A stretch of DNA of 64,000 bases, taken from contig JAEWQO010000078.1 of assembly GCA_023460315.1 (NCBI GenBank), positions 1 through 64,000 on the forward strand, written 5' to 3'. The position numbers and the translations under genes are program-made. The notes beneath the pieces are model-generated. The model was not told the DNA's origin. It searched no databases and saw nothing but the letters and a program-made list of their open reading frames with translations. This document shows positions 35,161-43,591 of this stretch, piece after piece. Source of the stretch: Actinomycetes bacterium. Its GTDB lineage: Bacteria; Actinomycetota; Coriobacteriia; Coriobacteriales; Eggerthellaceae. Position 1 is the stretch's first letter, and each line of letters begins with the position of its first letter.

Positions 35161-35306
35161 TGGCTTGCCATAAGGCGCGCTTGCCGCAAGGCGCGTTCGC
35201 CGCAAGACGCTCTTACCGCAAGGTGCTCTTGCCACAAGGTGCGTTCGCCGCAAGGTGCTCTTACCGCAAGGTACTCTTGCCGCAAGGTGCGTTCGCTGCG
35301 AGGTGC
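35161..35306. repeat. Tandem 16-bp repeat, nine copies, with 48-bp higher order
   Basis: Nine units with exact 16-bp spacing; the CCGCAAGG core recurs at 35168, 35184, 35200, 35216, 35232, 35248, 35264, 35280 and 35296. Three variants alternate in order: TCTTGCCGCAAGGTGC, GTTCGCCGCAAGGTGC, TCTTACCGCAAGGTGC. This gives a 48-bp super-unit repeated three times. Each unit holds the small dyad CTTG-CCG-CAAG. Because 48 is divisible by 3, frames stay open and would encode a 16-residue repeat (LPQGAFAARCSYRKVL on the plus strand), but no ribosome-binding site supports translation. It is best seen as a minisatellite. Confidence 0.85.
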
Positions 35307-35310
35307 TCTT

Positions 35311-35501
35311 GGACAGTTTTTTCGACTTCCAAGGGATTGAGGCACTGAGTGTGATCCTTGTCGAAAAATGCCGAATCATCTTCCCAGTTCAGAGCGGTGC
35401 AGAAAACGTAGTGCAGGCGCAACCCGCTCTCTTCTTGATAAAAGAGCGTGTTTTCCGGGAAAATCACGAACATATTTCGGACAACCCGCAAAAACTGTCC
35501 A
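35311..35501. mobile_element. MITE-like segment with 11-bp terminal inverted repeats
   Basis: GGACAGTTTTT (35311-35321) and AAAAACTGTCC (35491-35501) bound a 191-bp segment; similarity extends weakly for another 7 bp inside. The left end interrupts what would be the tenth unit of the 16-bp array. The interior has no transposase, and neither strand holds a supported gene, although both strands are open. No target-site duplication is evident, so mobility is inferred only from the ends. Confidence 0.35.
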
Positions 35502-35526
35502 GACTTGTTTTTGAAAGTAAGAACGT

Positions 35527-35635
35527 GAGGCTTGTGCGGGGAGGTGATGAGACAAGAAAGGGCGAGGCTTGTGCTGAGAGGTGATGAGGCAAGAAAGGGC
35601 GAGGCTTGCGCAGGGAGGCGGTGAGGCACCGTCTG
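35527..35635. repeat. Tandem 37-bp repeat, nearly three copies
   Basis: Units start at 35527, 35564 and 35601 with GAGGCTTG(T/C)GC and end in AAGAAAGGGC. The third is partial. Sequence outside the units up to 35833 is G-rich and holds no supported gene. Together with the 16-bp array and the inverted-repeat segment it makes 34985-35833 a repeat-rich intergenic island. Confidence 0.7.
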
Positions 35636-35833
35636 CTTCGCATTGCCTGCGGATCGTTGGGAAGCGGAAAGGGCGATGTTCGCGTGGGGAAACGATGGGG
35701 CAGGGAAGAGCGCTGCAGGGAAAGGCGGCGTGCGGGATGGGATGACGCATGCGGTCGAAGGGCCATGTAAGGATCGTCGTGTGAGTTTGGGGTGATGCAC
35801 GGGGCGGAAAGCCGGAGCAGGATATGACGGATG

Positions 35834-36619
35834 TCAGGCATCGAGGAGGATGTCGGAAGGGAGCCGTGGTTCGAGGTTCCCCTTTCCGAGAACAGTGGCG
35901 CGGAGTTCAAGCTGCTTGGCGTTGAATGAGGCGGTCCGGGGACGTATGCGTTTGCCGATATGGTGAGCGATGATGTGTGCAACTTTGTCGAGTTCAGCAT
36001 AGTTGTTCATCTGCTTTCGCGTGATCGTGACCACGGTGATTCCCTTGAATGAAAGCGCGTTGCGGCGCTTTGAGTCGCTGGCGATGTGCTCCGAGCCGGT
36101 ATGAAAACAGTCGCTTTCGTATTCGACATCCAGCTTTGCTTCTGGCCAGTAGAGATCACATACATAAAAACGCCTGCTCGCTATTTTTTGCGCTTGTTTG
36201 TCGAGGGGGATTTGGTAATTTAACGAGGGGTTTCCAAGCCGATATCCGCCGAGTGTGTGCGGCAGGCAAAGCAGCATGGCTGCCGCGGTCTCCCTCGGTG
36301 AAGCGGAATTCGGCATCACGTAGCTGAGCGCTCTACGTGCCTGCTTGATTCCATACTGCCCCTCCTTCGTTTCGAGATGGGCAAGAAGATTGACGGGGGT
36401 GGTCAGCGGTGCCCGCGCAGTAAAGCCGTGAGGGCTTTTTCGGGAGAAGGAATAGGCACCGCATAATTCGAAGCCGAGCATGATGTGCTCGGTGATTTCC
36501 AGCCACCTTGATGCTTGGAGGAAATATGATTCAGGGGAAATTCCCGACGGATGGTCGGGAAACTGCGGTGGGGGGATATGTTGGGAGTAGCAGGTCATAG
36601 AGGGAAGCATATCATGCAT
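35834..36619 (-). CDS. Hypothetical protein with Vsr/DUF559-like endonuclease domain
   Basis: A 261-residue protein. The N-terminal half contains SPRETAAAMLLCLPHTLGGYRLGNPSLNYQIPL. The C-terminal half has a restriction-endonuclease-like fold signature: CDLYWPEAKLDVEYESDCFHTG with acidic residues spaced as in PD-(D/E)xK enzymes, then SDSKRRNALSFKGITVVTITRKQM with the Lys/Arg pair typical of very-short-patch-repair-like domains. No ribosome-binding site is obvious before any of the three possible ATG starts (36619, 36610 or 36598). Proteins of this kind are common orphans in Coriobacteriia. It sits beside the repeat island and may be horizontally acquired. DNA cleavage is inferred only. Confidence 0.7.
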   Translation of the reverse strand: MHDMLPSMTCYSQHIPPPQFPDHPSGISPESYFLQASRWLEITEHIMLGFELCGAYSFSRKSPHGFTARAPLTTPVNLLAHLETKEGQYGIKQARRALSYVMPNSASPRETAAAMLLCLPHTLGGYRLGNPSLNYQIPLDKQAQKIASRRFYVCDLYWPEAKLDVEYESDCFHTGSEHIASDSKRRNALSFKGITVVTITRKQMNNYAELDKVAHIIAHHIGKRIRPRTASFNAKQLELRATVLGKGNLEPRLPSDILLDA

Positions 36620-37034
36620 TTGAACAGGTATGATAGTTCTTTTTGCGCTTGATTTCCGCTAGCTTCGCTTTGAAATCATGCTAGCTTTGCGCTTGACTTC
36701 CGCTGGATTCATATCGCGGTCTTGCTGGGTTTGCGCTGGGTTCGGGTCAGAATTTCATTGGGCGTGCAGTGAGTGCATTGAGAGAGTCTCGGACTTGAGC
36801 GGGGTCCGTTGAGGCATCCCTTCGCGTCGCGTGTGGTTTTGCTTGGATTCTGTTGTGCTCGTCAACTTTGGGCAAAATCGCTCAGGGCGCTTCTGGCATG
36901 CAGGTGCCTTCTGCTAAGCTTGCTCTCGTGCCCAAGACGCTGAACCTTGGCGAAGGGGTTTGGGAGCGCAGGTTCTCGGGCGGGGCTCTCTGCTGTCCGA
37001 TGTCTGCCTGCTTGTGGAGAGAAAGGAGTGCTGC
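36620..37034. other. Intergenic region with short direct repeats
   Basis: The 415 bp upstream of the HAD gene hold two copies of TTTGCGCTTGA(T/C)TTCCGCT (36642-36660 and 36686-36704). They are separated by a segment flanked by two GCTAGC palindromes (36658-36663 and 36680-36685). No gene is supported. The promoter of the HAD gene is probably in the right half. Confidence 0.5.
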
Positions 37035-37721
37035 GTGGATGCCTCTCGTATCGGCGTTGTGTTCGATTGTGACGGAACACTGCTCGACACCATGAATGTG
37101 TGGCGCGATATGGAAAACGAATTTGCCCGTCGTGCGGGCGCAGAACTCTCAAAGGCCGATACTGACGAACTGACCACGCTCACCATTCCCGAGTGCGGCG
37201 AATTCTTCCATTCCCGGCTCGGCTTGGGTTCCTGCACAAACGATGTCCTGAGCATGATTGACGAGTATATTCTCGATTTCTACCAGCAGCATGTGACCGG
37301 TCGACCAGGGGCTCTCGCGTTTGTTCGCAAGCTGGCCGAACGGGAAGTGGCTGTGAGCGTTGCCTCGTCCAGCCCTCAGTCCTATTTGCAGGCCGGTCTT
37401 GCTCACGCGGGATTCGCGCCTTATCTGCAGGCTATCGTGTCGGTTGACGATGTGGGAAAGTCAAAGCGCGAGCCAGCGGTCTATGACCGCGCACGCGAGG
37501 CCATGGGCACGCCGCTGCAGACGACATGGGGCGTGGAAGACTCGCTTTATGCGTTGTGCACCTTGCGCAAGGCAGGGTATCGTACGCTCGCCATCTATGA
37601 TCGCGACGATGCCGGAACCTTTGAGGACCTATCGGCCAATGCCGATGTCGCCATTCTGAGCTTCGAGCATATCGACGTCGATGAGTTTATTGCGTGGTCG
37701 ACCAGTTCTGATATCTCTTAG
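37035..37721 (+). CDS. HAD-superfamily hydrolase (phosphoglycolate phosphatase-like)
   Basis: A 228-residue phosphatase. GTG 37035 follows GAAAGGAG; the longer frame from 36960 would add an unlikely leader. Motif I is VVFDCDGTLLDT with the nucleophile Asp, motif II is the Ser of VASSSPQSYLQ, motif III includes Lys in KSKREPAVYDRA, and motif IV is WGVEDSLYAL with a Glu-Asp pair in place of the more usual Asp-Asp. A helical cap lies at about 20-90. The substrate is unknown; relatives act on phosphoglycolate, beta-phosphoglucomutase substrates or sugar phosphates. No operon partner. Confidence 0.85.
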   Translation: MDASRIGVVFDCDGTLLDTMNVWRDMENEFARRAGAELSKADTDELTTLTIPECGEFFHSRLGLGSCTNDVLSMIDEYILDFYQQHVTGRPGALAFVRKLAEREVAVSVASSSPQSYLQAGLAHAGFAPYLQAIVSVDDVGKSKREPAVYDRAREAMGTPLQTTWGVEDSLYALCTLRKAGYRTLAIYDRDDAGTFEDLSANADVAILSFEHIDVDEFIAWSTSSDIS

Positions 37722-38007
37722 GTTTTGCCCTGCATCGCATTGGGTCTTGCTACGGTGACCCTAGGCGATTCTGCCGCGTCGCGCTGCGGAGGCCGGCCGC
37801 CTTATGATCCTGCCAGCAGGGGGCTGTCGCAGCACTCCGGCATGGCTTCAGGTCGAAAGCACCGAAATCGGCTTTGAAGCTGGCAATCGGGGAGCTTCAT
37901 TCGACACGGCAAAAGCCTGCACTCGTCGTGTCACGGCCAAGCTAGGTGCCATGCTCATTCCGAAGGGCAAATCCCATAGAGCGAGGCACAACGGGTGCCA
38001 AGGGCCG

Positions 38008-38238
38008 TCAGCGCCAGGGGTCTTCCTCGAATGTGGGTTCGGGGTCGGCGGGACGATCGGAGTAAGGATCGTAGCCATCGTCGTCCTCTCCTGCCGCGCG
38101 AATGAAGGCGTCATGACGCTTGTTTTGTGCGGTTGCAGCCTTGGCGTGAAGAGGTTTGCGTGGGAGAGGCGTTTGTCCGTCTTCTTTGCTTTCGGCCGGT
38201 GAGGCACTAGGTGTGAGGTCGGGGGTTTCTGTGGACAT
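38008..38238 (-). CDS. Small acidic protein of unknown function
   Basis: A 76-residue protein. A TAGGAG site lies 8 bp before the ATG at 38238, which makes translation credible. The sequence is disordered-looking: a Pro/Ser-rich start, a basic middle (PLPRKPLHAKAATAQNKRHD) and an acidic end (EDDDGYDPYSDRPADPEP and TFEEDPWR). No domain is recognised. It is divergent from the rplM leader. Confidence 0.6.
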   Translation of the reverse strand: MSTETPDLTPSASPAESKEDGQTPLPRKPLHAKAATAQNKRHDAFIRAAGEDDDGYDPYSDRPADPEPTFEEDPWR

Positions 38239-38701
38239 TGCGCATTCTCCTATTCGTCATGATACGACGGTTCCATTGTACGGCAAGGCCGTATCGTGCG
38301 ACTTGAGTCTTTCGGTGTCAATCTGGCTGAATGCATCTCGGATGATGCACCATCGAATCCTTCTCGCTCGCGGAAACTTTCTGCAGAACGCAGGACCTTG
38401 CGATGTTTTTCGTTGACTTTGCGAACTTCTCCGCGCTACACTGCAAAGGTTCGCTTTCAAAAGCCCCGTGAGGCAGTATGCGGAAGGGGCGTTGACCCGG
38501 GAGTCCAGACCCGAGGACACGCGTCGGTGTAGGAAACCGGCACCTGCAGCAACTGCACTTTTGAAAACCGACATGTCGCTTGGGCGTCCGTGCGTTTGTT
38601 TCGAGGCTGACCTTGAAAAGAATCGTCCGGAGGCGTGGCAAGCGGCACCCTGGGAACGCACCTGCGTTTCTTAGGTGGAGGAACTGATGGAGGAATGGCA
38701 A
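38239..38701. promoter_or_regulatory. Leader and promoter region of rplM-rpsI
   Basis: A 463-bp gap between the small minus-strand gene and rplM. The right half (about 38420-38700) is G+C-rich with several short dyads and ends in AGGTGGAGG. Long leaders of L13 operons often carry autoregulatory structures bound by L13, so a leader RNA is plausible, but I could not match a known L13 leader consensus. No ORF in the gap is supported. Confidence 0.35.
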
Positions 38702-39136
38702 GTGAAGACGTATTACGCGAAACCCCGCGAAGTTGAGCGCGAATGGGTCTTGATCGATGCGACTGACCAGGTTCTTGGCCGCGTCGCCGTCAAGGCTGCA
38801 CGTATTCTGAAGGGCAAGCATAAGCCGCAGTATACGCCGCATATCGACACGGGTGACTTCGTGATCATCATCAATGCAGACAAGATCCGCGTGACGGGAA
38901 CGAAGGCAACTTCGAAGGTCTACTATCGTCACAGCGGTTATCCCGGCGGCCTGAAGTCCGAAACATTCGAAGAGGCTATGGCCAAGCATCCCGAGAGGGT
39001 CATCGAGCATGCCGTCAAGGGCATGTTGCCGAAGAACACCCTCGGTCGCGCCATGGGCAAGAAGCTCAAGGTGTATGCCGGTGCGGAGCATCCGCATATG
39101 GCCCAACAGCCCCGCGAGATCAAGATGGAGGACTAA
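38702..39136 (+). CDS. rplM: 50S ribosomal protein L13
   Basis: Structural protein of the large subunit. The sequence KTYYAKPREVEREWVLIDATDQVLGRVAVKAARILKGKHKPQYTPHIDTGDFVIIINADKIRVTG is diagnostic, with the C-terminal block RVIEHAVKGMLPKNTLGR. GTG 38702 (GGAGGA upstream) gives the usual KTYYAKP start and 144 residues. An in-frame ATG at 38687, also preceded by GGAGG, would add five residues. rpsI starts 3 bp after the stop, the standard L13-S9 operon. Confidence 0.97.
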   Translation: MKTYYAKPREVEREWVLIDATDQVLGRVAVKAARILKGKHKPQYTPHIDTGDFVIIINADKIRVTGTKATSKVYYRHSGYPGGLKSETFEEAMAKHPERVIEHAVKGMLPKNTLGRAMGKKLKVYAGAEHPHMAQQPREIKMED

Positions 39137-39139
39137 CTC

Positions 39140-39532
39140 ATGGCAGGTGAAGCTCTGTATTACGGCACCGGTCGCAGGAAGAACGCCGTTGCTCGCGTTC
39201 GTCTCGTTCCCGGAACGGGCAAGGTAACGGTCAATGGCCGCGAGGCGGTCTCGTACTTTGGCCGCGAGGCTCTGGTGAACTACGCAAAGATGCCGTTCAA
39301 GGTTACCGACACAACGGATCATTTCGACGTTGTCGCAACGCTTGACGGCGGTGGGATTTCGGGTCAGGCCGGCGCGCTGCGTCACGGCATTTCCCGCGCC
39401 TTGCTTGCGGCGGGGGACTACCGTTCCGAGCTCAAGAAAGCCGGTTTTCTCACACGCGATTCCCGTATGGTCGAGCGCAAGAAATACGGTCTGAAAAAGG
39501 CTCGCAAGCGCCCGCAGTTCAGCAAGCGCTAA
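39140..39532 (+). CDS. rpsI: 30S ribosomal protein S9
   Basis: A 130-residue small-subunit protein: YYGTGRRKNAVARVRLVPGTGKVTVNGRE at the N-terminus and the invariant C-terminal tail RKYGLKKARKRPQFSKR (here KKYGLKKARKRPQFSKR), whose last residues reach the P-site tRNA. It is co-transcribed with rplM. A classic terminator follows at 39611-39641. Confidence 0.98.
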   Translation: MAGEALYYGTGRRKNAVARVRLVPGTGKVTVNGREAVSYFGREALVNYAKMPFKVTDTTDHFDVVATLDGGGISGQAGALRHGISRALLAAGDYRSELKKAGFLTRDSRMVERKKYGLKKARKRPQFSKR

Positions 39533-39610
39533 TCGTTTGCGGCTCGGTGGCCGCCTTGCATCGATGTTTGCGGCGGGGGCTGCGCTGGCTGCCCCCGCTT
39601 GTACAAGAAG

Positions 39611-39641
39611 GGCCGAAACCTCTGAAGGGTTTCGGCCTTTT
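39611..39641 (+). terminator. Rho-independent terminator of rplM-rpsI
   Basis: GGCCGAAACC (39611-39620) pairs with GGTTTCGGCC (39628-39637) with a 7-nt loop and is followed by TTTTCGGTTT. A separate GC-rich hairpin (GCGGGGGC/GCCCCCGC, about 39572-39597) precedes it. Confidence 0.9.
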
Positions 39642-39749
39642 CGGTTTATAGGGCAAAGGGGTCTCGGAGCATAATTCAGCACCAAAACAAGACGCTCGAA
39701 ATGAGAGCCAGGGGGCGCATCCCCCCACCTCTATTCCTGAACGGAAATT

Positions 39750-41267
39750 TTAGACGCGTTCCGCCTCCGGGGACGCTCGACGGTGCTGGGGGTTGGAGAC
39801 CTCTTTTTTGACCTGCTGGCTTTCGCCCACATAGGGGAAGAACTTCGTGTCCTCTTCGAGAAGATGGCCGACGATTACGTCATCGAACAGAAAGGAAAAG
39901 AATCTTCCCACCTTGAGATTTCCTGCTTCGAGTTCTTGGCGCAACTCATACATGCTTTTCACGAGTTGCTGATGGATGTCTTGATGCGCTTTGGTGTCGG
40001 GATATCCGACGGATGAGAGCACCTGCTCCTCCTGCTCGAAATGGAACACGACATGATTCATCAACCGCTCGATTGCTTGAGCTGTTTCAGGACTCTTCCT
40101 ATCCCGCATCATCGCATCCGTGACTCCATTGCCAAGGATGACAAGCTTTTTATGCTGGTCATCAATTGCCGCATTTCCGCTTTCCCACTCGGCCCTCCAA
40201 TCCAGTTTCATTTGGATGAAAGGAATGGAGTCGGGCCAGGCGAGCGAGGTAACTCGGTTCTTACCCGCATCCTTCGACTGAAACAGCGCGTAATCGACGC
40301 GCTTGAACCAACTTTCCCTCGTCTCGCCCTGCATGAATTCAATCACTCCGAAGCTGGCGGTTGTGCGGAGGCCGGGTTCGTTGTAGTGGATGTCTTCGAC
40401 GGCGCGACGAAGTTTCTGGATGATCTTTTCACCGGCAGCCAAGTCGGTGTGGGGCATGAGGATGGCAAACTCCTCGCCACCCCACCGGGCAAAAATATCG
40501 TATTTGCGCAGGAGATTCTGTATGGTGGTTGAAATTTTCACCAAGACTTCGTCACCTACGTCGTGTCCAAAGGAATCGTTGATGCTCTTGAAATCGTCGA
40601 TGTCAATGAGGGCAATGGAGAGGGGATAGCGGTGGCGGCGACGCCGGTCCGTCTCCTCACCAACTCGCTCATCGAAATAATATCGATTGTAGGCTTGGGT
40701 CAGGGCATCGCGGATGGCTATGTCTTGAAGCAACCGGTTTTTGCGGTTGAGTTCTTCTGCGATGAGCAGCAAAGATCGCTCAGAGGATCTCAATCTCTCG
40801 ATGACCTTGCCCTTGCTCTCGATTTCGGAAGTAAGTTGGTTTTCCAGTTGCTTCCTTGCCGTGATGTCGCGGGCTATCCCGAGGATTTCAGGAGCGCCCG
40901 TCTGGCGGTTCTCGATGATCTTGACCACAACTTCGGCATCGACGATCGTGCCGCCTCTTCCATATATCTGGTAGTCGCCCGAATGCGTGGCGGCGTCTGG
41001 TACTTCTTGCCGGGAGAGACTGGCTATCAAGGATTCCGTCACTTTGTTGGCACGTTTGAGGGATTCAGGGGTCAGAATCTCCTTGAGCGTGCGATCTAAG
41101 GCCTCTTCTTTGCTGATGCCGAGGAGTTTGGTGACCGAAGGACTGAGGTAGGCCATCCTGCTTGAGGCGAGGTCATAAAGCCAGATGCATTCCAGGGCGT
41201 TCTCCGAAAGCAGATAGTTCTCGTATTCGAGACGTTCGATCCGTTTCTGTATAGATGAATCCGACAT
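39750..41267 (-). CDS. PAS-GGDEF diguanylate cyclase with C-terminal hemerythrin
   Basis: A 505-residue signalling protein; the start at 41267 follows GAGGGATG, and the longer frame to 41660 is not supported. A PAS domain (about 15-130, ENALECIWLYDLASSRMAYLSPSVTKLLG) and a short PAC region (EILGIARDITARKQLENQL) are followed by a coiled coil. The GGDEF domain has RDALTQAYNRYYFDERV, an active GGEEF motif and an I-site RKYD five residues before it, so feedback inhibition by c-di-GMP is likely. The C-terminal bacteriohemerythrin (DDQHKKL, HVVFHFEQEE, HQDIHQQ, HLLEEDTKFF) would bind a di-iron centre and O2 or NO. The fusion suggests oxygen- or redox-gated c-di-GMP synthesis. Confidence 0.9.
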   Translation of the reverse strand: MSDSSIQKRIERLEYENYLLSENALECIWLYDLASSRMAYLSPSVTKLLGISKEEALDRTLKEILTPESLKRANKVTESLIASLSRQEVPDAATHSGDYQIYGRGGTIVDAEVVVKIIENRQTGAPEILGIARDITARKQLENQLTSEIESKGKVIERLRSSERSLLLIAEELNRKNRLLQDIAIRDALTQAYNRYYFDERVGEETDRRRRHRYPLSIALIDIDDFKSINDSFGHDVGDEVLVKISTTIQNLLRKYDIFARWGGEEFAILMPHTDLAAGEKIIQKLRRAVEDIHYNEPGLRTTASFGVIEFMQGETRESWFKRVDYALFQSKDAGKNRVTSLAWPDSIPFIQMKLDWRAEWESGNAAIDDQHKKLVILGNGVTDAMMRDRKSPETAQAIERLMNHVVFHFEQEEQVLSSVGYPDTKAHQDIHQQLVKSMYELRQELEAGNLKVGRFFSFLFDDVIVGHLLEEDTKFFPYVGESQQVKKEVSNPQHRRASPEAERV

Positions 41268-41460
41268 TATGCATCCCTCACCAGTGCGTTCGAAGCCACA
41301 ATGCTGAATAAGCCGAGACTTTCTTCCGGGTCTCTTTCCCTTCAGTCCACATGTGGGCGATCCAAGCTCATTGTAGCGTGTCAAGACGGTGCGATGTCCC
41401 TGTCTTTGGTTTTTCTGGATATTCTCGTCGTGATGCAGGAGCTTGACTCGGAGAATCAAA

Positions 41461-41498
41461 GAAAGCCGCCATCCTTTGCTTTGCGGACAACGGCTTTC
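41461..41498 (-). terminator. Terminator hairpin of the DASS transporter gene
   Basis: GAAAGCCG (41461-41468) pairs with CGGCTTTC (41491-41498). Read on the minus strand the stem is followed by TTTGATTC, 75-110 bp after the transporter stop. The remaining bases of the 41268-41572 gap hold the diguanylate cyclase promoter and no supported gene. Confidence 0.5.
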
Positions 41499-41572
41499 TC
41501 TGAGCTGATGCAGATGGGCTTGTTGGTTTCGATGGAACCTCGGAGGAACTGCCCGCCCTTCCTTCCTGTTCT

Positions 41573-43018
41573 TTATGCTGGCACGATTGGCAGCAGGAGT
41601 CCTCCGACATAATACAGAATCAAGACCGAGGCAAGCACGAAGATGATGGAGATAAGCCATCCAGCCTTTGCCTGCTCGGCGATGGAATAGAAGCCCTCGT
41701 TATAAGAGACCATCATGGGAGGGCTCAGGGGCATCAGGAAGCTGCCGGCGGTGATGAAAGCCATGAGCATGGCAAAGATTGCGGGCGATATGCCGGATGC
41801 CACGCAAAATCCCATGACCGGTGGCACGAACAATGCACACAAGGCGGGAGCTGCGGGAACGAACGTGTGAACCAGATAGGCAACCGTCATGATGAGAATC
41901 AGAGCAAGAAGCGTGTTCATGCCCATGACGCCGCTGTTCAGGAAGAGATTGATCACGAATTCGGCAGCACCGGTAGAAGAGGCTGCGTTGGCCATGCACA
42001 TGACGCCGCCGACCATGAGGACGACGCCCCATCCCTCCGCTTCTTCGAACTCTTTCCAGGTGAGGATGTCAATGCCGGGGACAAATGCGATAGCAAGCAT
42101 GACGATGATCACGTTGATGTTGGACAGAAGAGGGATCCAATTGCCCATAATGAAGCCAGCGACCAATATGATCATGTACACCAATGACTTTTTGTCGAGT
42201 ACGCTCATGGGCTCGTTGTCGTCTTTGCCGGCCACAATTGCGACCTCTTGGTCAGTCAGGGCTTCAGGTGGGAACACCTTGCACACGATGACCCAGATGG
42301 ACGGAATCAGGACGAGCGCGACGAGGAGGCCGGGAATAAACCATTCGATGAAGCCGATGGAAACGCCATAGGCAGATGTCAGAAGGCCTGCGCAAAGGAT
42401 GTTGAGCGAATGGCCGAATGGGGTGATGAAACCACCGACAATAGCTGCAAACGCGATACACAGGGCCAGGCATCGGGCAAGGTTCGGCTTGGTCTCCTTG
42501 GCATTGATCTCTTTCAGGAAGGGGAGCACAAGCGCCATGCCGACTGCCACCGCGCCGGTGTCCGTCATGAACATAGACACGATTGCGGTGGCAACCATGT
42601 AGGCGAGAACGATGCTCTTCGGTTTTGTTCCTGCTTTGGAGATGAGCGCCCGCACCAGGCGGCGGCCAAGAGAAGTCTTGATCATGATGGCAGTCATGAC
42701 GAAAACACCGAAGATGAACCATACGGTTGATGAGGTAAACCCGCTCCATGCCGTCCCGAAATCCTTCACTACGCCGAAAACGGAAAGCAGGATTGCTCCT
42801 AAAAGGCCCGTTATGGCAGCAGGCAGGGTATCGAAAATCCAAAGAACGACACAAAACAGGAGGATACCGAGTGACATGATGCCCTCGTGCGAAAGATCTT
42901 CGCTGCCGGGAAGCATGATGGCGACGGCAAGAACGATAATTCCCAAAACAAGACCGGCCAGGCGTTTTGCCGATCCCTTGCCAACGGCCGCCTTTTTGGT
43001 GACCCCCTCGTTACTCAT
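41573..43018 (-). CDS. SLC13/DASS-family anion transporter
   Basis: A 481-residue inner-membrane transporter with about 12 helices. Family features: FMTDTGAVAVGMALVLPFLKEI (first SNT-like signature; the usual Asn is replaced), FITPFGHSLNILCAGLL, and the C-terminal FVPAAPALCALFVPPVMGF and TAGSFLMPLSPPMMVSYN. DASS carriers move di- and tricarboxylates, sulfate or related anions with Na+. An AAAGGGG site precedes the ATG. It diverges from the molybdenum enzyme gene, with a small membrane protein gene between them, so it may import that enzyme's acidic substrate. This is inference from position. Confidence 0.85.
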   Translation of the reverse strand: MSNEGVTKKAAVGKGSAKRLAGLVLGIIVLAVAIMLPGSEDLSHEGIMSLGILLFCVVLWIFDTLPAAITGLLGAILLSVFGVVKDFGTAWSGFTSSTVWFIFGVFVMTAIMIKTSLGRRLVRALISKAGTKPKSIVLAYMVATAIVSMFMTDTGAVAVGMALVLPFLKEINAKETKPNLARCLALCIAFAAIVGGFITPFGHSLNILCAGLLTSAYGVSIGFIEWFIPGLLVALVLIPSIWVIVCKVFPPEALTDQEVAIVAGKDDNEPMSVLDKKSLVYMIILVAGFIMGNWIPLLSNINVIIVMLAIAFVPGIDILTWKEFEEAEGWGVVLMVGGVMCMANAASSTGAAEFVINLFLNSGVMGMNTLLALILIMTVAYLVHTFVPAAPALCALFVPPVMGFCVASGISPAIFAMLMAFITAGSFLMPLSPPMMVSYNEGFYSIAEQAKAGWLISIIFVLASVLILYYVGGLLLPIVPA

Positions 43019-43075
43019 AATGTGAAATCCCCTTTCAACTTGATGGAGTTCATGACAATGTTGGGCAGGTTTGCG

Positions 43076-43360
43076 CTACTTCCCCTTTCGTGCGCCGTTC
43101 TCGACAGATTTTCGATGTTTGCCGGATGTGAGCAGGCTTGCTGCCATGTTCATCGGCATGAGGTCGAGCGTATGAGCAAAGCCGTTCTTGCGATCCGTGG
43201 GCCTGAGGCCAAGGTAGTCCTCAACTTCGTCCATGGTTCTCTTTACGGTGACGGACGGGTTGTCGTCCTCTCGCTCCTTCCGCTTGTTGCGGATGTAGCT
43301 CACGGCAAGAATGGCAAGAAAGAGTGCGCCACATACGGAAGTGATGATTTGCTGATCCAT
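43076..43360 (-). CDS. Small one-TM membrane protein
   Basis: About 94 residues. One N-terminal helix (ITSVCGALFLAILAVSYI) is followed by a basic stretch and a soluble tail with VTVKRTMDEVEDYLGLRPTDRK. The start at 43360 has AGGGGAGA upstream; an ATG at 43387 in the same frame is possible. It lies upstream of, and on the same strand as, the DASS transporter gene, so it may be an accessory subunit. I do not recognise a family. Confidence 0.6.
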   Translation of the reverse strand: MDQQIITSVCGALFLAILAVSYIRNKRKEREDDNPSVTVKRTMDEVEDYLGLRPTDRKNGFAHTLDLMPMNMAASLLTSGKHRKSVENGARKGK

Positions 43361-43387
43361 GTCGATCCGTCTCCCCTTGAAGCTCAT

Positions 43388-43591
43388 CGGATGTCCCTAT
43401 AGGACATCCTCAATTCACTCGGCGCGACAATTATAAGGAGCGTCTTTTCCGAGAGGCATCCTGTTAACGGAATCGCCTATTCCAATAAAGAAACATCAGG
43501 CGGGTCGAGCCGCTTTTAGAATGCGTGGGGCGGGACGAGAGAATTTGAGATGGGCTGTTTTGCAAACGAGGGATAGAGAGAGGAGAGCATA
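43388..43591. promoter_or_regulatory. Divergent promoter region of the molybdenum-enzyme locus
   Basis: 204 bp between the small membrane gene and the molybdopterin enzyme. It should hold promoters in both directions and is the natural target for the LysR regulator encoded at 47180-48103. No clear T-N11-A dyad could be singled out. GAGAGGAG at 43579-43586 is the site for GTG 43592. Confidence 0.4.

Noticed and set aside
35161..35306. CRISPR array
   Set aside because: Units are contiguous 16-bp repeats without unique spacers, and there are no cas genes in the window.
34896..35379. Long open frames on both strands across the 16-bp repeat array
   Set aside because: Frames stay open because the repeat lacks stop codons; none has a ribosome-binding site, and the peptides are pure repeat translations.
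35255..35800. Open frames on both strands across 35.3-35.8 kb that look partly protein-like
   Set aside because: They start inside repeats, lack ribosome-binding sites and overlap each other on opposite strands; treated as repeat/MITE sequence instead.
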